A DNA stretch of 9,247 nt from Cyanobacteria bacterium K_DeepCast_35m_m2_023 (GTDB lineage: Bacteria > Cyanobacteriota > Cyanobacteriia > PCC-6307 > Cyanobiaceae): contig VGQR01000057.1 of assembly GCA_016882345.1 (NCBI GenBank), positions 1 to 9,247 on the forward strand, in the 5' to 3' direction. Both the position numbers and the translations under genes were made by a program. This document shows positions 1 through 6,671 of this stretch, in pieces (within the stretch, counting starts at the first letter, position 1; the number at the start of each line of letters is the position of its first letter). The notes under the pieces were generated by a model. That model had not been told where the DNA came from. It was given only the letters and a program-made list of their open reading frames with translations, and ran no database searches.

Positions 1-861
1 GATCAGCTGCTCGCCGATAAAGGCGGCGATGGTGGCGTTGCTGCCGACCCGGCTGGCCACATCCGAGGCGTATCGCTGGGCGTAGTACCGCTCGGGCAAG
101 GCCAGCACCTGGTGTTCAAACTGGGCCGCAAACCGCCGCGTCAGCCGTTGTTCGAGGCTGCGCCGGCCCACCAGCTGCAGCTGCTGCAGGGACGCCTGCA
201 GCGCGATGGTGAGCGCCAAAGCCCACAGCATCGGCTTGAGCCAGCTGCTGGCGGCCTGGCCGATCACCTCATCCATGTAGATCTGCGCATAGACCGGCAT
301 CACCAACTGGGGGCCGATCAGCAGCAGCCCCGCCAGCAGCACGTACAGCACCCCCAGCCGCTCGCTCAGCAAGCGGCGCAGCACGATCGGCCAGACCGAG
401 GGGGCCTTGCCGCCGCGCACAAACCCGGGGCTGGGTCGAAACGTCAGGGCGATGCCGGTGTAGCTGCTGTCGAAGTCGCTGCGGCTGACGCTGCGCGGGC
501 CCAGGGCGGGATCGTTCAGCGCCACCCGGTCGCCGACGAATCCTTCCAACACCAGAAAGTGATTGAACTCCCAAAACAGAATGGCCGGCAACGACACCCG
601 CTCGAGCGCCAGCAGGCCTTTCTTGAAGCCCTTGGCCTCCAGCCCCAGGCTCTGGGCCGCCTGCAGCAGGTTGGCGGCGTCGCTGCCGTCGCGCGACACC
701 CCGCACAGCTCACGCAACTGGGTGAGCGGGACGTAGCGCCCAAAGTGCTGCAGCACGATGCTGAGCGAGGCCGCCCCGCATTCGGTGTTTTCCAGTTGCA
801 ACACCGTGGGTGTTTGCACCCTGCGCCCCTTGAACCGGGCCAGTAAGTCATGAATCCACAT
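1..861 (-). CDS. NHLP-family peptide export ABC transporter with C39 peptidase domain (partial, C-terminus beyond left edge)
   Basis: The reading frame is open from an ATG at 861 to position 1 (287 codons, no stop), so only the N-terminal part is present. Residues about 14-140 form a C39 bacteriocin-processing peptidase: the oxyanion Gln22 and catalytic Cys28 lie in LQLENTECGAAS, His101 in EFNHFLVLEG and Asp117 in LNDPALGP. The triad is therefore complete. The stretch from RVQTPTVLQ through CGVSRDGS resembles the NHLP peptidase/permease/ATPase family as I remember it. Two hydrophobic segments (about 171-193 and 209-227) begin the ABC transmembrane domain. The ATPase half should lie off the left edge. 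Family role: it removes a double-glycine leader from a ribosomal peptide in the cytoplasm while exporting the core peptide. It starts 4 nt after the HlyD-like gene; a GAGG overlaps that stop codon but is only 2 nt from the ATG, so coupling is likely. The family call is firm; the substrate is unknown. Confidence 0.93.
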   Translation of the reverse strand, partial: MWIHDLLARFKGRRVQTPTVLQLENTECGAASLSIVLQHFGRYVPLTQLRELCGVSRDGSDAANLLQAAQSLGLEAKGFKKGLLALERVSLPAILFWEFNHFLVLEGFVGDRVALNDPALGPRSVSRSDFDSSYTGIALTFRPSPGFVRGGKAPSVWPIVLRRLLSERLGVLYVLLAGLLLIGPQLVMPVYAQIYMDEVIGQAASSWLKPMLWALALTIALQASLQQLQLVGRRSLEQRLTRRFAAQFEHQVLALPERYYAQRYASDVASRVGSNATIAAFIGEQLI

Positions 862-865
862 CGCC

Positions 866-1987
866 TCAGTACACGCCGCTGAGATCCCGCAGCAGGGGGA
901 TCACATAGCTGATCGGTCGCCGCTCTTCCACCAGCACGCGCACGCGGGTGGGGGTGCCGGCGCTGAGTTTGAGGTTCGGCCCCCTGCCGCCGCCCCAGTC
1001 GTAGCCGCTGGGGGTGGCCCGGTTCGGGCGCAGGGAGGTCAGCACCTCGATCAGCGGACCGTCGTTGTTGGGCTTGATGGCCTTGATCCAGGCGGCATTG
1101 CCCAATCGGCTGATGACCGCCTCCTCATTGACGGGCAGAGGGCGCACCGCCAGGATCTGCCCTTCGATCCCGCCGTGGCGTTGGGTCGTGGTGCTGGCCG
1201 GCGTGATCTGCACGCGCTGGCCGGGCTTGAGCCGTTTGCCATCGCCCGGGGCGAAGAAGGCCAGGCTCTGCAGCGCCTGGGCCTGGCCTGCGCTCTCCAG
1301 CTCAAACAGCGTGCTGCCTGGTTGCACCACGTCGCCCAGCTTCACCTGCCGGTCGATCACACAGCCGGCGCGGGGTGCCTTGATGGTCGCCGTGCGCTGC
1401 ATCGTCTGCTCGAGCATGCGGATCTGGTTGCGCTGTTCCTGGATCTGCTGCTGGCGTTGGCTGTTGCGACTTTCCAGGTCAACCCTGGCGCTGCTGAGCA
1501 GTTGCTGCCGTTGCGCCAGATCGTCTCTGGAAATGGCGCCACTGCTGGCGAGCGCCTGCACCCGGGTGATCTGTTCTTGCAGCTCAGCCTGGCGTGAGGC
1601 TGCCAGTTGGTCTTCGCGCTGGTCTTGGCCGATCAGCAGCTGCAGCTGGCTGCTGGCCTTCTGCCGTTCCAGTTCCTGCGGCACCGATTCGAGCCGGGCC
1701 AGCGGCGCGCCAGGGCGAACACAGTCGCCGATGGAGGCCTGCAGCTGTTGCACCCGGCCAGCCGTTTCGCTCTGGATGCGTTGCACGCTGTCGGCGCGAA
1801 TCAGCACCCCCTGGCCGGTGATGCGCACCGGCAGGCGTCCAACGATCGACCACAACCCCAAACTCAGACTGAACCCCAGCAGCGCCAGCAGCAGGGCCCA
1901 GTAGCTCGGATGCAGCAGTTGCATCGGCTCGTCGAGCTGTTCGGGGCTGTTCAGCGCATCGAGCGCGTTCTTGCGAAACAGGCTCAT
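866..1987 (-). CDS. HlyD-like membrane-fusion protein of NHLP-type peptide export system
   Basis: A 373-residue periplasmic adaptor that would link the inner-membrane ABC proteins to the outer envelope. There is a short cytoplasmic N-terminus, one membrane anchor (about residues 31-52), a first lipoyl half-motif (about 74-100, SIGDCVRPGAPLARLE), a Gln/Arg-rich helical hairpin predicted to be coiled coil (about 103-198), a second lipoyl half-motif (about 201-231, with LGDVVQPGSTLFELE) and a beta-rich C-terminal domain. This layout and length match the HlyD-like secretion proteins of NHLP/NHLM clusters. The ORF is open upstream to 2374, but that extension is arginine/proline-rich shadow sequence inside the ABC gene. 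The ATG at 1987 is chosen because it overlaps the stop of the preceding gene as ATGA and begins the recognisable protein. No clear Shine-Dalgarno is visible, consistent with translational coupling. Two cysteines (89 and 209) lie in the two lipoyl halves; whether they pair is unknown. Confidence 0.93.
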   Translation of the reverse strand: MSLFRKNALDALNSPEQLDEPMQLLHPSYWALLLALLGFSLSLGLWSIVGRLPVRITGQGVLIRADSVQRIQSETAGRVQQLQASIGDCVRPGAPLARLESVPQELERQKASSQLQLLIGQDQREDQLAASRQAELQEQITRVQALASSGAISRDDLAQRQQLLSSARVDLESRNSQRQQQIQEQRNQIRMLEQTMQRTATIKAPRAGCVIDRQVKLGDVVQPGSTLFELESAGQAQALQSLAFFAPGDGKRLKPGQRVQITPASTTTQRHGGIEGQILAVRPLPVNEEAVISRLGNAAWIKAIKPNNDGPLIEVLTSLRPNRATPSGYDWGGGRGPNLKLSAGTPTRVRVLVEERRPISYVIPLLRDLSGVY

Positions 1988-4701
1988 GTGATCTGGCGAT
2001 TCATGAGCTCGGCAAACAGACCGTCCTCGGCCATCAGTGTGTCGAAGCAGCCCCGCTGACGCACCTGTCCCTGTTGCAGCACCAGGATCTGGTCGGCCTG
2101 GCGCACGGTGCTGAGCCGGTGGGCGATCACGATCCGGGTGATGGCCAGCCGTTCCAGGCTTTGGCTGACCACGGCCTGGGTGCGGTTGTCGAGGGCACTG
2201 GTGGCTTCGTCGAAGATCAGCAGCCGCGGTCGGCGCACCAGGGCGCGGGCGATGGCGACCCGCTGCCGCTGCCCGCCCGAGAGCGTGCCGCCGCCATCGG
2301 GGATCACCGTCTGCATGCCCATCGGCATCTGTCGGATGTCGTCGGCCAGGCCTGCCCTTTCGGCGGCGTGCCAAGCCTCGTCGTGGCTGATCAGGCAGCC
2401 CCCGGCGATGGCCTCGAACAGGCTGCCGCTGAATAGGGCACTGTGTTGCAGCACCGTGCCGATCTGGCGGCGCACGCTGTCGAGCTGCAGGCCGTTGAGC
2501 GGTTGGCTGTCGTAGCGGATCGTGCCGTTCTCGGGCTTGGCAAAGCCCAGCATCAGGCGCACCAGCGTCGATTTGCCGGAACCCGACGGCCCCACCACGG
2601 CGATGAACTGCCCCGGTTGCACCGCAAAGCTGACCCCATCGAGCACCAGCGGCAGGTCGCTGGCGTAGCGATAGCTGACCCGATCAAATGCGACCCCACC
2701 CTGCAGGTCGCCTGGATCGAGCAAGGCTTCGTTGCGTTCGCTGACGGCGGTCAGAATTGGCTTTGCCTGTTCGACAAATACCGGCACATCAAAGGCGCCG
2801 ACCAGCAGGTCGGCAAAGCTGGCCATGGCGCCGATGAAGGTGCCAAAAGCCGAGAAAAACCCCAGCAGCTCACCGGTGTTTGGGGCGCCGACGCTCGGGT
2901 TGGCGACCCCTTCGGCGAGGAGCCGGGTGATCACGATGTAGAGCAGCAGGTTGCCCAGGTTGGGCATCACGCCACTGAGCAACACGCCGACGGCCTCTTT
3001 GGCATCTAGGGCACGCTCCAGCACGATTGAGCGCCGGTAGGGTTCGGCCCACCAGCGGGCCGCCCGCGTTTCGGCGCCTGCCAGCCGCAGTTTGGCCACC
3101 GAACTTATCAACTCGAGATTGCGGCCCTGGGCCTGGCCATCGCAGGCCTCCTGCCGGCGTTGCAGCACGCGGCTCTGCAGCCCCACCACCGCCGTGGGGA
3201 TCAGCATCATCAGGGCGATGACACAGGCCAACACCGTCAACTTGACGCTGATTCGCAACAGAAACAGCACGTAGATGCTGCTCAGCACGACTTTCAGGAG
3301 CCCACCATCGATGAGCGTCTGGATCTCGCGGCGCAGTTCATCGAGCGCGCCAAAGCGCAACTGCAGATGTCCCAGCGAATAGCTCTGAAAGAACTGGAGT
3401 GGCAGCGTCAGCAGTCGCTGCAATCCCGCCAGCTGGGAGCGGGCGGCGCCCTGTTGCTGCGGCAGCAGCAGGGACCGGCTCTGGGTCCACTCGAGTGCCA
3501 CCCGCGTCAGACCGGCGACGATCAGGATCGCGGTGATCTGCCGCAGCAGGCCCAGGTCGCGATCGGGCAGGGCCTGGTTGGTGATCACCGTGTTGAAGGT
3601 GGGGGTCAGCAGGCCCAGCAGCGTGGCCAGCAGCATCACCGCCATGCCGATGCGAAAGCCGCCGCTCAGACACCCCAGGCCGCCGCCGACGGTCAGGCCG
3701 GCGAAGCCCATCCCGAAGATCCAGCGGGCCGCTCCCACCTCGCGGCCAACGGCCAACACGAAACCGACGGCCAGGCCGATCAGCAGGCCGCCGATCACAA
3801 ACCGGCCCCGGTGTTCGGGGGCCCCATAGGCAAAGCGCACCAGCCCGATGCTGCTGAGCCCATCGCGGCCAAAGGTGGGACTGACGGCCACCACCCGCGG
3901 GTTGAGCTGGTCCAGCCAGGCGCGGGCCTGCCGCACGGGCAGGGGTTGCGGCATCTGGTCCGGCACCCAGAGGCGATAGCCGGCCGATCCCGACAGCAGC
4001 AGCACCGGGGTGTCCGGTGACTGCTGCAAAAAGCCGATCAGATCGCCACAGTCCTGTCGCAGCAGATCGCCGTTCAGCACCACATCTCGTCCAATCAGCC
4101 CGTTGCTGGCGAGCCATTGCTGCAGCCTGGTGCGCGGCTCTGGCGCCAGTCGTGCCGGTTGCTTCAGGGCACCTGCTGCCGCATCGCCGTGCTGGCTTTG
4201 CAACAGGGCCTGGACGCAGGCCTGCAACCCATCGGCCGGCGTGCCGTGTGGGGCCGTGATGGCGCACTCGAGGTGCCAAAACAGCTGCAGTTCACTACCG
4301 TCGTCGAGCGGTTGATGGCTGGCCTGCAGCTGCGTCTGGCGCGCGCTGGCTTGCTGCCAATGGGCTGCGATCAACGCGGCCAGGGTGGCCTCGTCGTCAG
4401 CGGGGCTCGTCGCTTGGGCCAGCGGCGTCTGCAATCGTTGCGCCAGGTCGGCGGCAGCCGTGGGGTCGCTGCAGGGGTCGAGGCGGCAGTCCTGCAAGGC
4501 TTTGATCCGGCACTCCAGGCTTGCCGCCAACGCTGCGGGCCGCCCCGGCAGCACCGACCCCTGGGGCAGGCAGGCCAGGGGGTGGCGGGCCTGGGTTGCG
4601 CCGTCTGCCCCGATCGGCAACAGCAGCAGCAACACCTCGCCCAAGCCGATCCGCTGGCTCTGGCAGGGCCAGGGCACCTCGTCGCCGGCGCGCAGCTCCA
4701 A
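1984..4701 (-). CDS. NHLP-family export ABC transporter, permease/ATPase subunit
   Basis: A 905-residue half-transporter without a peptidase domain. Residues about 1-290 are a soluble N-terminal region characteristic of this subfamily, with no catalytic motif I recognise. About 301-346 are two glycine-rich hydrophobic stretches. About 349-680 form the ABC transmembrane domain, and about 685-905 the nucleotide-binding domain. The ATPase is complete: Walker A GPSGSGKST (704-712), signature LSGGQ (807-811), Walker B ending in Asp831 with catalytic Glu832, and switch His861. It probably pairs with the C39 peptidase/ABC protein encoded two genes downstream to form the export channel. The start is TTG at 4701, three bases after the upstream gene's stop and in the same frame; an AGGAGG 8 nt upstream supports it. 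Its stop overlaps the next ATG. What the N-terminal region binds is unknown. Confidence 0.93.
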   Translation of the reverse strand: MELRAGDEVPWPCQSQRIGLGEVLLLLLPIGADGATQARHPLACLPQGSVLPGRPAALAASLECRIKALQDCRLDPCSDPTAAADLAQRLQTPLAQATSPADDEATLAALIAAHWQQASARQTQLQASHQPLDDGSELQLFWHLECAITAPHGTPADGLQACVQALLQSQHGDAAAGALKQPARLAPEPRTRLQQWLASNGLIGRDVVLNGDLLRQDCGDLIGFLQQSPDTPVLLLSGSAGYRLWVPDQMPQPLPVRQARAWLDQLNPRVVAVSPTFGRDGLSSIGLVRFAYGAPEHRGRFVIGGLLIGLAVGFVLAVGREVGAARWIFGMGFAGLTVGGGLGCLSGGFRIGMAVMLLATLLGLLTPTFNTVITNQALPDRDLGLLRQITAILIVAGLTRVALEWTQSRSLLLPQQQGAARSQLAGLQRLLTLPLQFFQSYSLGHLQLRFGALDELRREIQTLIDGGLLKVVLSSIYVLFLLRISVKLTVLACVIALMMLIPTAVVGLQSRVLQRRQEACDGQAQGRNLELISSVAKLRLAGAETRAARWWAEPYRRSIVLERALDAKEAVGVLLSGVMPNLGNLLLYIVITRLLAEGVANPSVGAPNTGELLGFFSAFGTFIGAMASFADLLVGAFDVPVFVEQAKPILTAVSERNEALLDPGDLQGGVAFDRVSYRYASDLPLVLDGVSFAVQPGQFIAVVGPSGSGKSTLVRLMLGFAKPENGTIRYDSQPLNGLQLDSVRRQIGTVLQHSALFSGSLFEAIAGGCLISHDEAWHAAERAGLADDIRQMPMGMQTVIPDGGGTLSGGQRQRVAIARALVRRPRLLIFDEATSALDNRTQAVVSQSLERLAITRIVIAHRLSTVRQADQILVLQQGQVRQRGCFDTLMAEDGLFAELMNRQIT

Positions 4702-4704
4702 GCC

Positions 4705-5727
4705 TCAACCCTCCTGGTTCTGGAACTGGCGACACAGCCAGTCGAAGCGAGCGCCAGCGGCGCTGATCGCCGAGAGCTGGGCGAGATCGAGTTCCTCGTC
4801 ATCGTCCTGCTGTTCGGCTTGGTGGCTGGCTGCGGCGAGCCCGCGCTCGAGCAGCTGCTCGCGGCTGCGTTGCGACAACATCCGGGCCAGGGCGCACCAG
4901 AACCGCACCGCCCGTTGCGGCGAGGCCGCCAGCGCCGCCAGCAACGCGCCCTTGTCGAGCCGGAGCACTTCGAGGCCGTCCGCGCTTTCGACCAGGGCGC
5001 TGGCGCCGCCCTGGTCGAGGCTGAGCAGGGTCATTTCGCCCAGCACTTCGCCGCGCCTCGAGCTGCCCACCTGTCTGCGGGTGCCGTCGCTGGTGATCGC
5101 AATGCGTGCGTCGCCCGCCAGCACCAGATACAGGGCCGGAACGGGGTCGCCTTCGTCAATCAGGACCTCGCCGGGGCCCAGCCGCTGCAGCTGGCCGAGC
5201 TGGCGCAGCCAGTCGACATCCTCGTCATTGAGCTCGGCAAACAGCATCAATACCTTGCGCAACGGCTCCTGTTGCGAGGCGTTGAAGCGGTGGATCCAGC
5301 TGTTCTGGGATTGAATCTGCGCACACAGCTTGGTCCCGATCAGTCGGTAGAGCGCTGCTGCGATGCCGGGGGCCTCGCGCAGCAACCGCTCCAGCGCGGC
5401 GTGGGCCACGCGCAGCACCTGGCAGTCCTGCTCGGCGCTGACCGTGGCGACGGCTGGACGACGCTCCAGCCAGCTCATGTCGCCCAGCAGCGTGCCCCGC
5501 CTGCCCTGGCCCAGCAGCACGGTCTGGCCATCGGCGGAGCGGGTTGCCACCGCCACGGCCCCCGCCGTCACGATGAACAGATCGCTGGCACAGTCACCTT
5601 CGCGAATCAGCACGGATCCGCGGCTGAGCTGTTGCGTCTCCCCATGGGTCTGCAGCGCTGCGATCAGCTCGCTTGGGGCAGCGTCAAAGACGTTCACTGC
5701 CGTCGCCGCAATCGCAGCGGTGTGCAT
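4705..5727 (-). CDS. Tandem cyclic-nucleotide-binding-fold protein, first gene of the export operon
   Basis: A 340-residue soluble protein with two cNMP-binding (CAP-like) folds, at about residues 17-128 and 164-285, followed by an acidic tail (about 303-315) and a short C-terminal helix. There is no helix-turn-helix domain, so it is not an obvious transcription factor, and no membrane segment. In the phosphate-binding cassettes, fold 1 reads LLGDMSWLERRPAVATV (Glu replaced by Asp83, expected Arg replaced by Ala92). Fold 2 reads LGEMTLLSLDQGGASALV (Glu231 kept, no Arg). Classical cAMP binding is therefore doubtful, and the folds may bind another ligand or a partner protein. Its position as first gene, in frame with and 3 nt from the ABC permease/ATPase, suggests a regulatory or N-terminal-accessory role in the exporter. 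The ATG at 5727 is preferred over an in-frame TTG at 5790, which lacks a Shine-Dalgarno and overlaps the putative -10 box. Confidence 0.85.
   Translation of the reverse strand: MHTAAIAATAVNVFDAAPSELIAALQTHGETQQLSRGSVLIREGDCASDLFIVTAGAVAVATRSADGQTVLLGQGRRGTLLGDMSWLERRPAVATVSAEQDCQVLRVAHAALERLLREAPGIAAALYRLIGTKLCAQIQSQNSWIHRFNASQQEPLRKVLMLFAELNDEDVDWLRQLGQLQRLGPGEVLIDEGDPVPALYLVLAGDARIAITSDGTRRQVGSSRRGEVLGEMTLLSLDQGGASALVESADGLEVLRLDKGALLAALAASPQRAVRFWCALARMLSQRSREQLLERGLAAASHQAEQQDDDEELDLAQLSAISAAGARFDWLCRQFQNQEG
4710..4715 (-). promoter_or_regulatory. Shine-Dalgarno that decides the TTG start of the ABC permease/ATPase gene
   Basis: AGGAGG on the minus strand lies within the last codons of the cNMP-binding-fold gene, 8 nt before the TTG at 4701. 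It is the best ribosome binding site I found in the operon. It supports independent initiation just after the stop codon, rather than one long read-through protein. Confidence 0.7.
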
Positions 5728-5862
5728 CGGGTCGCGGGCACGGTCCGTGATCGCATGGCGCGAGGGGTACGGCTGGCTGAGAGATGCCAATTATTGCCTG
5801 GCTTGCCTGTGGCGCAACGCCGGGGGCTGCGATGTTGCTCCGCTGGGCCCACAATTGGGGCC
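5728..5862. other. Divergent intergenic region between export operon and FecR/cyclase operon
   Basis: These 135 bases separate two head-to-head operons and must hold both sets of start signals. On the minus strand there is one plausible promoter (listed separately). For the plus strand I see no convincing -35/-10 pair. A GGGG tract just before the GTG at 5863 may be a weak ribosome binding site. A nine-base perfect inverted repeat, CAATTATTG (5788-5796), covers the minus-strand -10 box, and a CAATTG palindrome lies at 5852-5857. No CRP-type TGTGA...TCACA site is recognisable. Confidence 0.6.
5790..5817 (-). promoter_or_regulatory. Candidate sigma-70 promoter of the export operon
   Basis: Read on the minus strand, TTGCGC (5817-5812) is followed after 16 nt by AATAAT (5795-5790), which matches five of six bases of the TATAAT box. 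The -35 matches only in TTG. Transcription would begin near 5783, leaving a leader of roughly 55 nt before the ATG at 5727 and placing the alternative TTG at 5790 upstream of the transcript. This AT-rich patch stands out in very GC-rich sequence. It is a visual match only. Confidence 0.4.
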
Positions 5863-6660
5863 GTGAGTTGTTCGCTCTGCCGTCTCTTGACCAGCCGTTG
5901 CCTGTCGCTCCTCGCTGCTGCTGCACTCGGCCTCTACGCCGGTTCGGCGCCGGCCCAACAGCCAGCCAAGCCCACGTCGAAACCTGGATCGGCCACCGTT
6001 CAGCAGATCCTGGACGGCAAGCAGCTGTACATCAATGGCAAGCAGGCGGTGGTCAAACAGGAGGCCCAGGTCCCTGAAGCCATCAAGACGCTGCAGAGCC
6101 GGGGCCAGCTGAGCTTCAGCAGCGGTGCGGTGGGGCGCATCAATCGCTTTTCGAGCATGAAGCTGGGCAGCAGCTGCTTTCTGCTCGAGCAGGGACAGAT
6201 TCTGGTCTCCGGCCCCCAGAACGGATGCACCCGCTCGTCGCGGTTGAGTGTGCGCGGGACCAACTACGTGCTCGAGGTCGATGGTGCTGGTCGCAGCCAG
6301 GTCTCGGTGCTTGAGGGGGTGGTGGAACTGCAGGCCCTGCGCAATGGCGTCCCGATCGCAACCGTTGTGCCCACGTTGGTCCGTGCTGGTGAGCAGCTGA
6401 TGCTCAATCCTGAGGGCTTGCGCGTGGCCCTCAGCACACTCAAGCGCAGTGACTACGAGGCGCTGTTGCGTGGACCGTTGTTCCGGGGCTACCAGAAGGC
6501 TTCGCCCTATTTGCCCGCCTTGATTCAATACATCTTGCGCACCTATCCAGGGTTGCAGGTGCCACCTGAGCTGTTGCGCCAGGTGGTCGCACTGACCACG
6601 GTCCGTCCGATCAACGCACAGCCCAAGCCGCAAGCGCAGCCCTCTGCTGCAGCGTTCTGA
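5863..6660 (+). CDS. Secreted FecR-domain protein upstream of the adenylate cyclase
   Basis: A 265-residue protein starting at GTG 5863. The N-terminus has the form of a Sec signal peptide: a hydrophobic core at about residues 14-26 and a likely signal-peptidase I cut after APA (residue 31, before QQ). Residues about 80-157 resemble a FecR beta-rich domain (GQLSFSSGAVGRINRFSSMK, then RLSVRGTNYVLEV and VSVLEGVVELQA). The mature part has only two cysteines, 105 and 122, which could form a disulfide. It lacks the cytoplasmic N-terminal region and membrane anchor of a true FecR anti-sigma regulator, and no sigma-factor gene is nearby, so it is probably a periplasmic binding or sensory partner. 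The next gene, a CHASE2 cyclase, starts 11 nt later, which implies one operon and perhaps one sensor complex. The frame is open far upstream, but that sequence is antisense to the export operon. The start is chosen from the signal peptide. Confidence 0.85.
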   Translation: MSCSLCRLLTSRCLSLLAAAALGLYAGSAPAQQPAKPTSKPGSATVQQILDGKQLYINGKQAVVKQEAQVPEAIKTLQSRGQLSFSSGAVGRINRFSSMKLGSSCFLLEQGQILVSGPQNGCTRSSRLSVRGTNYVLEVDGAGRSQVSVLEGVVELQALRNGVPIATVVPTLVRAGEQLMLNPEGLRVALSTLKRSDYEALLRGPLFRGYQKASPYLPALIQYILRTYPGLQVPPELLRQVVALTTVRPINAQPKPQAQPSAAAF

Positions 6661-6671
6661 GCTGCTGAACC

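Noticed and set aside
269..851. Other minus-strand frames and a plus-strand frame over the C39 peptidase region
   Set aside because: They are shadows. The real peptidase frame runs from 861 to the left edge without a stop and carries the C39 motifs.
1988..2374. N-terminal extension of the HlyD-like protein
   Set aside because: The extra 129 residues are Arg/Pro-rich, lie inside the ATPase domain of the upstream gene and are unlike any HlyD N-terminus. The ATG at 1987, in an ATGA overlap, fits.
5738..5765. Possible CRP/cAMP-receptor site near CCGTGATCGCATGGCG
   Set aside because: Only one half (GTGA) resembles the consensus. The matching TCACA half at the right spacing is absent.
4117..5862. 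Long plus-strand open frame running into the FecR-like gene
   Set aside because: It is antisense to the ABC and cNMP-fold genes. Its translation is low-complexity Gln/Ala/Gly/Arg-rich sequence typical of a shadow frame in GC-rich DNA. Only the part from the GTG at 5863 has a signal peptide and a domain.
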